Assembly (NCBI RefSeq): GCF_029255545.1
Contig: NZ_JANLJJ010000094.1
Location: 1 to 64,000, forward strand
Length of the DNA: 64,000 bases
Source of the DNA: Ferrovibrio sp.
GTDB taxonomy: Bacteria; Pseudomonadota; Alphaproteobacteria; Ferrovibrionales; Ferrovibrionaceae
Direction of reading: 5' to 3'
The position numbers were made by a program, and so were the translations under genes. Under the pieces are notes generated by a model. It was given only the letters and a program-made list of their open reading frames with translations. It was not told where the DNA came from and did no database searches. Shown in pieces: positions 54,177-62,477 of this stretch (position 1 is its first letter; the number at the start of each line of letters is the position of its first letter).

Positions 54177-55126
54177 GCCGCGCGGAATGCGATCGTCTCG
54201 CGGTCCGGGCTGCCCACCACCATGGCGAACTGCACGTCGCCGACGCCGTCATTGCGGAAGTAATGCGCGCGGCCGGCCGGATTGAAGATCAGGTCGCGGG
54301 TGCCGATCTTCTGCTCAACCACCTTGCCATTCTCTTCCCAGCCCACCGTGAGCGTGCCTTCCAGCACGAAATAGACATCCTCGACATCGCGGGCATAGGT
54401 CTTCACGCCGGCGCCGCGCGGCAGATGGATCATATCCATGCGATAGCGCTGCGGTGGCGCGCCGTTTTCGCCGATATAGACCATGCGGGCGAAACCGGCC
54501 GGATCCCAGACCGGCTGCCGATCACGGTAGCGCACCACATGGCGGGCGAATTCCTGGTGACGCGGATCGCTGCTGTCGATCTCCAGCGGCGCGACCTTGC
54601 CCTCGCCGGCACCGAACACACGCGCCAGTTCCAGCGGCTTGTTCTTCGGATGGCAGGTATAGACCGGCGGCTCCGGCTTGCCGCTGCCCACCGTGATCTG
54701 CATCAGCACCGGCTCGACGCCGTCATTGCGGAACCCATGTGGGCGGCCAGTCTTGTTCAGCACCATGTCTCTGGGGCCGAGCTTGGTCTCGATCACCTCG
54801 TCGCCCCAGACCCAGCCGACGGTCAGCACACCCTGCAGGATCAGGAAATGCTCGACCACCTCATGGGAATGGGCGGCGGCGAACTTGCCTGGCGGTTTGT
54901 GCACCAGGCTGAACGTGAAAGCCTGGGCTTTCAGCGTGTCCGGGCCACTGGCCTTGGGCGAGCCGCCGCCGCCAACATAACGCATCTGCGCGCGCTCCAG
55001 CTCGGCGAAGCCGCGGTTGCCGGGAAAGGCATCCCAGTCGAAGGTCTTTTCGGTATGGCGGCCGACTAGGGCCGTCATGGCCTCGGCCAGATCCGGTTCG
55101 GATGGCGTTGCGAGATTGGCAGACAT
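54173..55126 (-). CDS. Double-cupin protein
   Basis: A 317-residue protein with two cupin barrels that look like an internal duplication. Barrel 1 has HSHEVVEHFLILQGVLTVGWVWGDEVIETKLGPRDMVLNKTGRPHGFRNDG. Barrel 2 has LEGTLTVGWEENGKVVEQKIGTRDLIFNPAGRAHYFRNDG. His/Glu metal residues are clearer in barrel 1. It could be a ring-cleavage dioxygenase of the gentisate type or a sugar/aromatic-acid isomerase; I cannot decide. It is divergent from LysR, with a 23-base palindrome between them. Confidence 0.75.
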   Translation of the reverse strand: MSANLATPSEPDLAEAMTALVGRHTEKTFDWDAFPGNRGFAELERAQMRYVGGGGSPKASGPDTLKAQAFTFSLVHKPPGKFAAAHSHEVVEHFLILQGVLTVGWVWGDEVIETKLGPRDMVLNKTGRPHGFRNDGVEPVLMQITVGSGKPEPPVYTCHPKNKPLELARVFGAGEGKVAPLEIDSSDPRHQEFARHVVRYRDRQPVWDPAGFARMVYIGENGAPPQRYRMDMIHLPRGAGVKTYARDVEDVYFVLEGTLTVGWEENGKVVEQKIGTRDLIFNPAGRAHYFRNDGVGDVQFAMVVGSPDRETIAFRAA

Positions 55127-55194
55127 CTGGATTCCTCTGACAGCGCGGCGATGTCCCCATCAAAGGCCAAGCCGCTTGCAACCTCAATAAAAAA

Positions 55195-55217
55195 GGACTT
55201 AACTTTAAGTTAAGTCC
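55195..55217. promoter_or_regulatory. Near-perfect 23-base palindrome, LysR operator
   Basis: Arms GGACTTAACTT and AAGTTAAGTCC (11 bases each) flank a single T. The site lies 20 bases before the LysR ATG and 69 bases from the divergent cupin start. It has the TTAA-rich dyad and placement expected of a LysR recognition site controlling both genes. Confidence 0.7.
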
Positions 55218-55236
55218 GTTCCCCTGGAATCCTTCA

Positions 55237-56172
55237 ATGCCCTCGCCAGACGCCATCTCAACCCGCCACTTCGAGATTTTCCTGACCATGGTGCTCAGCC
55301 GCGGTATGGCGGAAGCGGCCGACAAGCTGGGTATCTCCCTGCCGGCGGTGTCGAAAAGCCTGAAGACGTTGGAGCGCGAAACCGGCCTGACGCTGTTCCG
55401 TCACGTCAATGGCCGGTTAACGCCGACGACGGAAGCTGAACGATTACTGCCCTATGCCCAACGGGCGCTGGATCATCTTGAGCGCGCGAGAGAGATGGCA
55501 ACAGCCTTGCGCGGCGGCAACGCCGGCCAGATCGTGATCGGCACTGCCGGCCCGGCCATGACTTCGCTGCTGCCAAGCGCAATCGGACACTTTCACAAGA
55601 GCTGGCCGGATATCAGGATCGAGCTGCAGATCGACAGTACCAGCCGCCTACTTGAAAAGGTGGCCGGCAATGAAGTCGATATCGGCATCGGGACACCTCT
55701 GGTCCGCGATATTGATGCCCGGATCATGCAGCTTTTACAGGTGGAGGATCTTTGCGAAGACTGGCTTGTTGCCGTCTTTCCTCAGGGGCATCACCTGACA
55801 AGGCAGCCAACAATCCGCCCGCAGGATCTGATCGAAGAAACATTGATCGGCTTGCCGATTGAGTCAGCCACAACCAATCTGATCCACGCTATATTTCAAC
55901 AGGCGGGTGTATCGGTAGATTCCAAAATTGTAGCTGCAAACGCAGTCGGCGTATGCAGTCTGGTGCAGCAGGGAATCGGCGTTGGCTTGCTTAACCCGCT
56001 TGTCCTGGCAAATGGCATATTCCCTGGCGTGCACTCAATTCCATTCCGTCCGCGCATAAAACTGCGCACATGCATTTATTATTCAAAACTCCATCAACCG
56101 ACCGCGCCTGTATTAAGGATGAGGGACAGCCTCCGGCAGGCCGTCATTTCACTTCAAAAAAGCGCTGGGTGA
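55237..56172 (+). CDS. LysR-family transcriptional regulator
   Basis: A 311-residue regulator. The N-terminal HTH is TRHFEIFLTMVLSRGMAEAADKLGISLPAVSKSLKTLERETGLTLFRHVNGRLTPTTEAERLL. The effector domain has GNAGQIVIGTAGPAMTSLLPSAIGHF and EVDIGIGTPLVRD. It probably activates the cupin-hydrolase operon through the palindrome before it. It is the last backbone-like gene before the IS-rich region, ending 87 bases before the IS5-family element. Confidence 0.93.
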   Translation: MPSPDAISTRHFEIFLTMVLSRGMAEAADKLGISLPAVSKSLKTLERETGLTLFRHVNGRLTPTTEAERLLPYAQRALDHLERAREMATALRGGNAGQIVIGTAGPAMTSLLPSAIGHFHKSWPDIRIELQIDSTSRLLEKVAGNEVDIGIGTPLVRDIDARIMQLLQVEDLCEDWLVAVFPQGHHLTRQPTIRPQDLIEETLIGLPIESATTNLIHAIFQQAGVSVDSKIVAANAVGVCSLVQQGIGVGLLNPLVLANGIFPGVHSIPFRPRIKLRTCIYYSKLHQPTAPVLRMRDSLRQAVISLQKSAG

Positions 56173-56403
56173 ATTTGACTGAATCTGGCCACCCTATTTG
56201 GCATAAAGACTCGACTTGACACTCCCTCAGTCTCATGAAGCACATGGATCTCTTACTTAGTGACTGTTTGAAAATGTAATTTAATTGCGCGCCAAAGTTT
56301 ATTGTTGTTTTTGCTTTGGCGCCGCTGAGGCGGATGCAGATGCGTCCGCCAGCCGCTCGGCGTTACCCGGGCAGCGATCTTTTTGGTTGGACGTTAAGCC
56401 GGA

Positions 56404-56568
56404 CTAGCGAATAACCCGATAGACGCGCTCTAGACTTTCCTCGCGGGTCAACTGTGCGAAGCGGTAGATGTCTGAGTTCGACGGCATCTTTCCAGGATGA
56501 CTGCGGTCGTGCTCACGCTGCAAGCGCAGCTTTTCCATTTCGATCTGTTTCAAGTAGTCGGCGGCCAT
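56404..56568 (-). CDS. Passenger gene: 54-residue protein
   Basis: The frame reads MAADYLKQIEMEKLRLQREHDRSHPGKMPSNSDIYRFAQLTREESLERVYRVIR and stops at TAG. The N-terminal half is a likely amphipathic or coiled helix. ATGGAGAGCCCAT precedes the ATG, a good ribosome site. It lies inside the IS5-family element, on the strand opposite the transposase. No family recognised. Confidence 0.5.
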   Translation of the reverse strand: MAADYLKQIEMEKLRLQREHDRSHPGKMPSNSDIYRFAQLTREESLERVYRVIR

Positions 56569-56660
56569 ATGGGCTCTCCATGTGTGTTGGCTGCTGATCG
56601 TGGTGCGGCTGCTACGAACAGCCGCACCACACCTTCAACATGGCGCACCGTAAAGAATCG

Positions 56661-57089
56661 TCAACCGGGCTTCTCGCAGAGAGCATAAAATGGGTTCAAT
56701 AGTGAATAGCTCTCGTCCCAATTGAATTGCTCGACTTTGTTTTTGACGCGAATCCCATAGAAAAGCGACGTGTTGCTCTTGCTATCTAGAACGAAAATAA
56801 TCGCTTCGTCTGGTAGTGACCGATCCTCAGATGGAAAAACTAACTCGAACGATCTTCCGCCGCCCTTTTTATATTGCAGTTTCTTGAATGGGCCTTCGTC
56901 TTTAATTGGGTCTTCAAACTTTCGCATACACTCGCCCAGTCTACGGATAGTCCAAAGTGGACCGAAATCTGGGATGCCTGGACGGATATGCACGACACTA
57001 TTCTTGAACGCCTCAATCTCTGGTGTCTGCGCCTGTGCCAATGTTGGCAGCATCAACAGCACAGCCAACGCTAACAATTTTCTCCGCAT
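56661..57089 (-). CDS. Passenger gene: secreted protein
   Basis: A 142-residue protein with signal peptide MRRKLLALAVLLMLPTLAQAQ. The mature part has two cysteines (RLGECMRKFED and YALCEKPG), perhaps a disulfide, and mixed beta/helical character (GRSFELVFPSEDRSLPDEAIIFVLDSKSN). It lies inside the IS5-family element, opposite to the transposase. Function unknown. Confidence 0.6.
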   Translation of the reverse strand: MRRKLLALAVLLMLPTLAQAQTPEIEAFKNSVVHIRPGIPDFGPLWTIRRLGECMRKFEDPIKDEGPFKKLQYKKGGGRSFELVFPSEDRSLPDEAIIFVLDSKSNTSLFYGIRVKNKVEQFNWDESYSLLNPFYALCEKPG

Positions 57090-57145
57090 TGTGTGCCCCT
57101 CGCATCACGCGCCTCTCCGCGACGCACTCTGGCGTCGGGCGGGTA

Positions 57146-57283
57146 ATAGCGTGAAAGCTAGGCGAACACGCCCTGCCATTTCCCCATAAGGCACACGTCA
57201 CCATGTACCTCTGGCCGGAGCCGGGTCTTGTATAGGGCAGGCCACCCGACATAGGGGGGTCGTGCCTAGCTTTGGAGCGCTAT
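57146..57283. repeat. Interrupted inverted repeat inside the IS element
   Basis: ATAGCG..AAAGCTAGGC (57146-57163) is mirrored by GCCTAGCTTT....CGCTAT (57264-57283), with about 100 bases between. It lies in the 449-base gap between the secreted passenger gene and the transposase. It may be the footprint of an older insertion or a promoter structure. The rest of this gap is AT-rich, with GATTTTGC/GCAAAATC arms at 57489-57517 just before the transposase. Confidence 0.4.
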
Positions 57284-57538
57284 CACACGCTGATTGAAGC
57301 ATATCGGGCGGTTAACAAAGAGGCAATCGGACGATCAAGTATTTGATAAGTTTATTCTTTTCGGCAAAATTTGTCCGAGTTAGGGAGATTCGTCCGAACG
57401 TAAAAAGCAGATATATTTTCATCATAACATATTGATTTTATTGATATAATAGCCATGGCCAAGTTGTATTTTTAGCCCATTTCTGCTAGATTTTGCCTTG
57501 AAAATACTAGCAAAATCAATGGCTTAATTTCTGCGCTT

Positions 57539-58327
57539 ATGGGAGCCTATCCGACAGATCTGACGGACGCGCAATGGGGCCTCATCAAGCCCCTGTTGCC
57601 GCAGCCGGCTGCTCTCGGTAGGCCCCGGCAGACAAGCCTACGCCGAGTGGTCGATGCGGTTCTCTATGTACTGAAAACCGGCTGCCATTGGCGCATGTTG
57701 CCCATCGAGTTCCCGCACTGGCGCACCGTCTATGGTTATTTCATCGCGTGGCGCAACAGCAGCCTCTGGCTGGAGATTCACCGGCGGCTCTACGTGAAGG
57801 TTCGGCGGCTAGAGGGGCGCAATCCGAGCCCCAGTGCCATTGTGATCGACAGCCAGAGCGTTCGTACCGGGAAGATGGGCGGTCAGCGCGGCTACGATGG
57901 TGGCAAGCGTGTCAAAGGCCGCAAGCGCCATGTCGTAACGGATACGCTTGGCCTCCCACTTGCCATCACCGTCACCTCCGCAAACGTCCATGACAGCAAA
58001 GGTGGAATGAAATCGGTGGAGCGCGCTGCCGATTTCGTTATTCATCCGGCCATTCGGAAGCTCTACGCCGATGGCGCCTATGGCGGGCAACCTTTTCGGC
58101 AATTTGTACGAAAGACTATACGATCCACAGTGACGGTCGCCGGTAATCTGGCACAAGTGACCAAACGGTTTGAACCAGTCCCGAAACGCTGGGTCATCGA
58201 GCGAACATTCGCGTGGTTCTACGATTGCCGTCGCTTGACCATCGACTACGAGCGAACGCTGCAAAGCAGCCGGGCCATGCTGCATATCGCCGCGATCAGG
58301 ATTTTGCTCGGCCGAATGAACGAATAA
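57539..58327 (+). CDS. IS5-family transposase
   Basis: A 262-residue single-frame DDE transposase. The N-terminal DUF4096-type domain is YPTDLTDAQWGLIKPLLPQP...CHWRMLPIEFPHWRTVYGYF. Catalytic residues are Asp in IVIDSQSVRTG (about 104), Asp in LYADGAYGG (about 178) and Glu in RWVIERTFAWF (about 221). It looks intact. It would act on the 12-bp inverted ends at 56260 and 58483. Confidence 0.92.
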   Translation: MGAYPTDLTDAQWGLIKPLLPQPAALGRPRQTSLRRVVDAVLYVLKTGCHWRMLPIEFPHWRTVYGYFIAWRNSSLWLEIHRRLYVKVRRLEGRNPSPSAIVIDSQSVRTGKMGGQRGYDGGKRVKGRKRHVVTDTLGLPLAITVTSANVHDSKGGMKSVERAADFVIHPAIRKLYADGAYGGQPFRQFVRKTIRSTVTVAGNLAQVTKRFEPVPKRWVIERTFAWFYDCRRLTIDYERTLQSSRAMLHIAAIRILLGRMNE

Positions 58328-58696
58328 CGCGGTCGTCCTGCCCAATATGATTGGATCGCCAACGGCCGTGCCGGGGAAGAACCCTGCATGGCCGTTTTTC
58401 GCACATCTGGTAAATTTCGGCTGTCAACAGCAGCAAATCGGGCTATTGCTGATGCCTAAATCCAGCATTTATCAAACAGTCACTTAGATAATGAGAGTTC
58501 CAAGCGCCCCGCTGAAGCGGCTAGAACGGCGCATTCACTAACTGCAATGCCGATAGAATTCCCTGCCCGTCGGCGGTGAAATTCTATCTGAGCATGGAAA
58601 TCAGCAATGGACCTTGCGAGAATTTTTCTTCAACTTCCCAACATGTGTGAGCATAGAACACTATTCCCCTTACCCATATTCAACTTGATACCCATC

Positions 58697-59228
58697 TCAA
58701 TTGCGGCGTAAGCGGTGCTCAAGAATGTCGGTTTCGCCATAACCGGCTGCATCGGGAATCCTGAATACTCGGCCATTCGTGCTGTCTATAGGTTCCGAAA
58801 TAACTGTCACGACGGTCCGGGCCTGCGCCGCAGCCAGTGCTACCCCCACCGCAGTAAACTGCGCCAGCCACCGCAGATTCATATACGTGGCAAACATCAA
58901 GTTGAGTTCGGCCGCCTCGGCCGCCGCGACCACGGTGCGGGGTCGCAACCAGGCCGCCGAAACTACCTCCCGCAGATCGGCAGCGGCGACCTGATGCCGC
59001 GGCGCCGGCGCCAGAAAGAAATGCGTATCGAACCGCTTGGGCAGATGTGGCGGCGGAATCCAGTGGGCAAACGGCACCAGGGCCCGCGTGGCGGGCCGAA
59101 AGCCGCCGGTCTAGAGGGTGGCGGATAAATCGTTGGTCGGATCGACCGTTGCCGCTTCGGGCTCGACCAACAGCAGACCGGATTCTTCGAACGTTTCGCG
59201 GATGGCCACCACACGCAGAGTGGCGTCG
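58697..59228 (-). pseudogene. Broken NUDIX hydrolase gene
   Basis: The minus strand reads SDATLRVVAIRETFEESGLLL, which holds the NUDIX-box core RExFEExGL. It continues EPEAATVDPTNDLSATL to an in-frame TAG (59112-59114), then a frameshift at a run of four T (59099-59102). The rest of the family follows: RPATRALVPFAHWIPPPHLPKRFDTHFFLAPAP. The N-terminus is missing and joins directly to an IS3 orfA fragment. Three separate lesions make function unlikely. Confidence 0.8.
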
Positions 59229-59279
59229 CTGGCGCAGCTTCGCAACTATCTCTTCCGGCTTGTATCTTTTGCGCGGCAT
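59229..59279 (-). pseudogene. IS3-family orfA fragment
   Basis: The minus strand begins MPRKRYKPEEIVAKLRQ, the standard start of IS3-group OrfA, after a CAAGGAGGACCGT ribosome site. After 17 codons the sequence changes to the NUDIX remnant. Upstream bases to about 59340 are probably the IS leader. It is a leftover of one IS end. Confidence 0.75.
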
Positions 59280-59340
59280 ACGGTCCTCCTTGATGCCAAA
59301 AACAATATATCAATCTGGATCACTTCAAAGGCGGAGGATC

Positions 59341-59712
59341 GGTCTAATGCGGGACAGGCTCAACCGCCGAAGCCGCAAGAAGAGGAATAGGCACCGATAA
59401 TCGACGCGCAGTATACATTGCCGAATGTACCCAGTAGGCATTCACTTTAATTGCCAAAAAGTCTTCGCCCAGCTGCACGAAAGTCGAAAATAAGTGGCAA
59501 GATTTGCCGCTCATCCAGCAGCATTCTCGTATTGCGGCGGCAATAATTGCCGCACACATAAAATAGCAATCACCCGCTACTCTAGTATTTCGCACTTTTG
59601 CGCCGCCACTGTTTTGGCATGTATTTTGCTCTCATGGTTATCAAGTGCGACAACAATAATCGTCTAGGAATACGATATTACCGACCGCAATCAATTCGAA
59701 GAAGGAAATGCC
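59341..59712. other. Intergenic stretch without recognised gene
   Basis: I see no convincing gene in these 372 bases. The one structure is a near-palindrome GCGGCAAT-A-ATTGCCGC at 59537-59553. Confidence 0.5.
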
Positions 59713-60018
59713 ATGCCAAATTCGCGTATTTCATTTACGCCAATGGGAACCTTTATAAGCTCGTCACCGATTGCCAAAGCCACGCCAAATGCCAAAGGGG
59801 ATGAGACCGTCAATTCGTTTCAGCAAATGTTGGCGCAAGCTAATAGCGGACAACCCAATACTTCCCCTGTTCTTGATATGCGACTATTGAATGCATTGAT
59901 GAATTCTCAACAGTCAAAATATTTTGTTGAGGATAATTCAGGGCAGCTAATGACGTCTCTGAGCGCAGGAAATATTGGTAATCACTTCAATTTCAGCCAG
60001 ATTCAGTCACAGTTATGA
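59713..60018 (+). CDS. Small hypothetical protein
   Basis: A 101-residue, Asn/Ser/Gln-rich protein with no cysteine: RISFTPMGTFISSSPIAKATPNAKGDETVNSFQQMLAQANSGQPN. GAAGAAGGAAATGCC precedes the ATG. The start of the protein and its QQML-type helix recall flagellar-hook-associated or secreted peptide regions, but this is too weak to name. No signal peptide is clear. Confidence 0.5.
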   Translation: MPNSRISFTPMGTFISSSPIAKATPNAKGDETVNSFQQMLAQANSGQPNTSPVLDMRLLNALMNSQQSKYFVEDNSGQLMTSLSAGNIGNHFNFSQIQSQL

Positions 60019-60212
60019 GTCCGGGCTGGCGCCGAGTCGTATTGCCAAGACTTACTGAAGGGTGCTCGAGGCAGACTACCCAAGCGTCAATGAAAGTCGG
60101 TAGATATAGTAATTCAACGTTGGCCAAAACTGATATGGAATTTGAAATGTCTCCGAGCCGATAGACTCAATCCGCCTAGTACATGCCAACAATATTAAGA
60201 GAAACACATAAC

Positions 60213-60617
60213 ATGCCGAACGATGAAGATCAGATTCGCACGCTTGTCCGAACGTGGCTATCCGCCACCAAGGCAGGAGATATTGATACAATACTCGATC
60301 TCATGACCGACGATGTCGTTTTTCTCGTTCCCGGTCAATTGCCGATGCGGAAACGGGAATTTGCGGCTCTATCCCAAACCCAAACGAAGTGCCATCGCCC
60401 CACATTCGAGGCCGATTCGGAGATTCAGGAAATCCAGGTTTCTGGTGATCTCGCTTTTGTTTGGACGAAACTCTCAATTGCAGTGACTTCGCCTGGAGGA
60501 ACCCATTCAATGAAACGTGCGGGCTATACCCTTTCCGTTCTGCGGCGGGAAAGCGGTAAATGGCGGTTAGCCAGAGATGCAAATCTTCTAACACCTATCA
60601 CGCCGTCGAATAGGTAA
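60213..60617 (+). CDS. SnoaL-like / DUF4440 (NTF2-fold) protein
   Basis: A 134-residue NTF2-fold protein: DEDQIRTLVRTWLSATKAGDIDTILDLMTDDVVFLVPGQLPMRKREFAAL and GYTLSVLRRESGKWRLARDANLL. Members are small-molecule-binding proteins or enzymes of unclear function. An ATG ten codons earlier is possible, but the family alignment starts at MPNDEDQIR. Confidence 0.85.
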   Translation: MPNDEDQIRTLVRTWLSATKAGDIDTILDLMTDDVVFLVPGQLPMRKREFAALSQTQTKCHRPTFEADSEIQEIQVSGDLAFVWTKLSIAVTSPGGTHSMKRAGYTLSVLRRESGKWRLARDANLLTPITPSNR

Positions 60618-61032
60618 CTATGACATTGTCGCGTCATTGAACGGGCATTCTACCATATCAATCTGGCGCTCAAGTAAAACGACATCATTCACATAATAAA
60701 GCATATGATACTTTTCTGATCGACCAGATTGCGGATTAAAATTTTATATTGGGTTTATCTTGATCACCAGGATTAGCGGATGATGCACGCGCCTTATTGT
60801 ATTCTGCAATTGACCAGCTTGGCGTTTTTGAAATCCAAATACCGAAAGTCAGAAGCAAAGAATGCACCGTCGGGTTAATCCCGCCGCATTTAGATTTTTT
60901 TGTCATCACACGGCTACGAAATCTAAATCGTCGCTCAGATTGGTAGCATACGCCTCCAGATTCAAAGCATCACTCAATGTAATTGATATGGGTTCTGCGC
61001 TGAACCCGTCAGAAATGACCTGAGGCAGCACT
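60618..61032. other. AT-rich intergenic stretch
   Basis: No gene, RNA or clear repeat was found in these 415 bases. The 3' end of the EamA gene follows. Confidence 0.5.
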
Positions 61033-61962
61033 TCAGGACATAGACGCACGAGCTTTAGCAACGCTAATCTTCTGCGTTTGTTGGCCAAACCAGATGCCAC
61101 CGACTATCAAAGCGACACCTGCGATTTGAGAAAGTGTGAGTGTCTGATCAAGTAAAATCCAGCCTAGCGTTACAGCCGTCAAAGGACTCAAAAAGAGAAG
61201 AAAAGATACCATAGTCGGCTCCAGACGTCTTATCCCACGAAGCCAAAGAAAGTAAGTTCCCGCGGCGCCGACCAGACCTAGCCATACAATACCTAGTGCA
61301 TTATTCGCAGTCAGGTTAGATGGAACCGGCTCTAGCGATAGGGCTACGGGCAGAAGCAGTACTCCTCCGGCCGTCAACTGCCATGCGGTAAATGTGAGCG
61401 CCGATACTGGCGGCTGCCATTTCCTGCTAAGAACTGTTCCACAGGCCATCGACATTGCGCCCCCAAGACCGGCTGCGATCCCGATCGCATCCAGCTTTGC
61501 TGCCGGGGTCAAGACCAGAAGTGCTACACCCACAACCCCTGCAACAGCCGACGCAATAGCTGCAGATTGTATTGCCCTGCCAAGAACCAGCCGGGCAAGA
61601 CCAATCACTATTAACGGCTGAATCGCACCTACTGTCGCTGCGACTCCACCTGGCAAGCGGTACGCCGAGACGAACAATAGCCACCAGAAGATCGAAAAGT
61701 TAAATGCTCCAAGCAGAAAACTGCGCCACAACCAAACACCACGAGGCAATGTTCTGACGATGACAAGTAATAAAATTCCCGCGGGCAACGCTCTTAGCAT
61801 GGCAACTGTCAGAGGTATCCCGGCTGGCATAAACTCAGTGGTGACGATGTATGTGCTCCCCCATATAGCTGGCGCAGCGGCGGTCGACAAAACGTCGAGC
61901 GCATGCACCGGCGATGTTTGTGGTACTGACAAACCACCAGTTCTTGAGGAATCGATTTTCAT
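61033..61962 (-). CDS. EamA/DMT-family transporter
   Basis: A 309-residue inner-membrane exporter with about ten segments in two EamA repeats. The first begins AAAPAIWGSTYIVTTEFMPAGIPLTVAMLRALPAGILLL. The second runs from GIGLGGAMSMACGTVLSRKW through LGWILLDQTLTLSQIAGVALIVGGIWFGQ. It probably exports a metabolite or amino acid. The ATG at 61962 (MKIDSSRTGG) has TGGAGTTTGT upstream and overlaps the stop of a truncated nitroreductase by 4 bases. Confidence 0.9.
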   Translation of the reverse strand: MKIDSSRTGGLSVPQTSPVHALDVLSTAAAPAIWGSTYIVTTEFMPAGIPLTVAMLRALPAGILLLVIVRTLPRGVWLWRSFLLGAFNFSIFWWLLFVSAYRLPGGVAATVGAIQPLIVIGLARLVLGRAIQSAAIASAVAGVVGVALLVLTPAAKLDAIGIAAGLGGAMSMACGTVLSRKWQPPVSALTFTAWQLTAGGVLLLPVALSLEPVPSNLTANNALGIVWLGLVGAAGTYFLWLRGIRRLEPTMVSFLLFLSPLTAVTLGWILLDQTLTLSQIAGVALIVGGIWFGQQTQKISVAKARASMS

Positions 61963-62360
61963 ACAAACTCCAGGACTTGATCGAGCGGTCGTCGAGGCTT
62001 TTGCGGCCAATTTCCAGATGCTGGTCTACCGACAGTCATGAGCAGCACAGGAATCTCATTTCCGCTGAGGCCGAATCCTTGTGCGACTGCATCTGGATCA
62101 AATCCAATCATTGCTCCTGTTGATAGGCCATAAGCCGCTGCTGCAAACATTAACGTTGCAGCGCCGAATGTCGCGGAGCGAACAGCTTCATCTCGCTGCA
62201 TTCGAGGATCATGTGAATAAAGCGCATCCGCCCCGTTAATCCATTGCGTCGCTGTATCAGCCGACATAAAGCCGGTATCAACGAAGTCGCGGAGCCTATC
62301 TGCGGAAGTCGGCTGCTCATAAGCAGTCCCGCATGATTTCGCACACGGATCATGTGCCAA
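61959..62360 (-). pseudogene. Truncated nitroreductase (C-terminal half)
   Basis: The frame holds FMSADTATQWINGADALYSHDPRMQRDEAVRSATFGAATLMFAAAAYGLSTGAMIGFDPDAVAQGFGLSGNEIPVLLMTVG, ending NWPQKPRRPLDQVLEF. This is the second half of a nitroreductase-family flavoprotein of about 200 residues. The FMN-binding N-terminus (RRSxRxF region) is missing, and the first 30 codons do not fit the family. The break is near 62300-62360. Its old operon partner EamA is intact. Confidence 0.75.
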
Positions 62361-62477
62361 GCGTTTGAGATTTACGGCCAGTAATCAAATTGGCGCATCA
62401 GTAAGTTTATTTACACAGCGCCGAGCGCGCGACGCTAATCATGGCATCATTAGAGAGTTCGCGCATATTCTGCCGAC

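Larger units (their letters stand above)
56260..58483. mobile_element. IS5-family element of 2.2 kb with passenger genes
   Basis: The ends are GTGACTGTTTGA (56260-56271) and its exact complement TCAAACAGTCAC (58472-58483). Both are flanked by TTA (56257-56259 and 58484-58486), a 3-bp TNA target duplication typical of the IS427/IS1031 subgroups. Inside are one transposase and two minus-strand genes. Ordinary members are about 0.8-1.2 kb, so roughly 1.2 kb is passenger DNA. Paired ends plus target duplication show that the whole 2224 bp moved as one unit. Confidence 0.8.

Noticed and set aside
60906..61100. 64-codon minus-strand frame after the EamA gene
   Set aside because: It overlaps the end of EamA in another frame and has no ribosome site or family resemblance.
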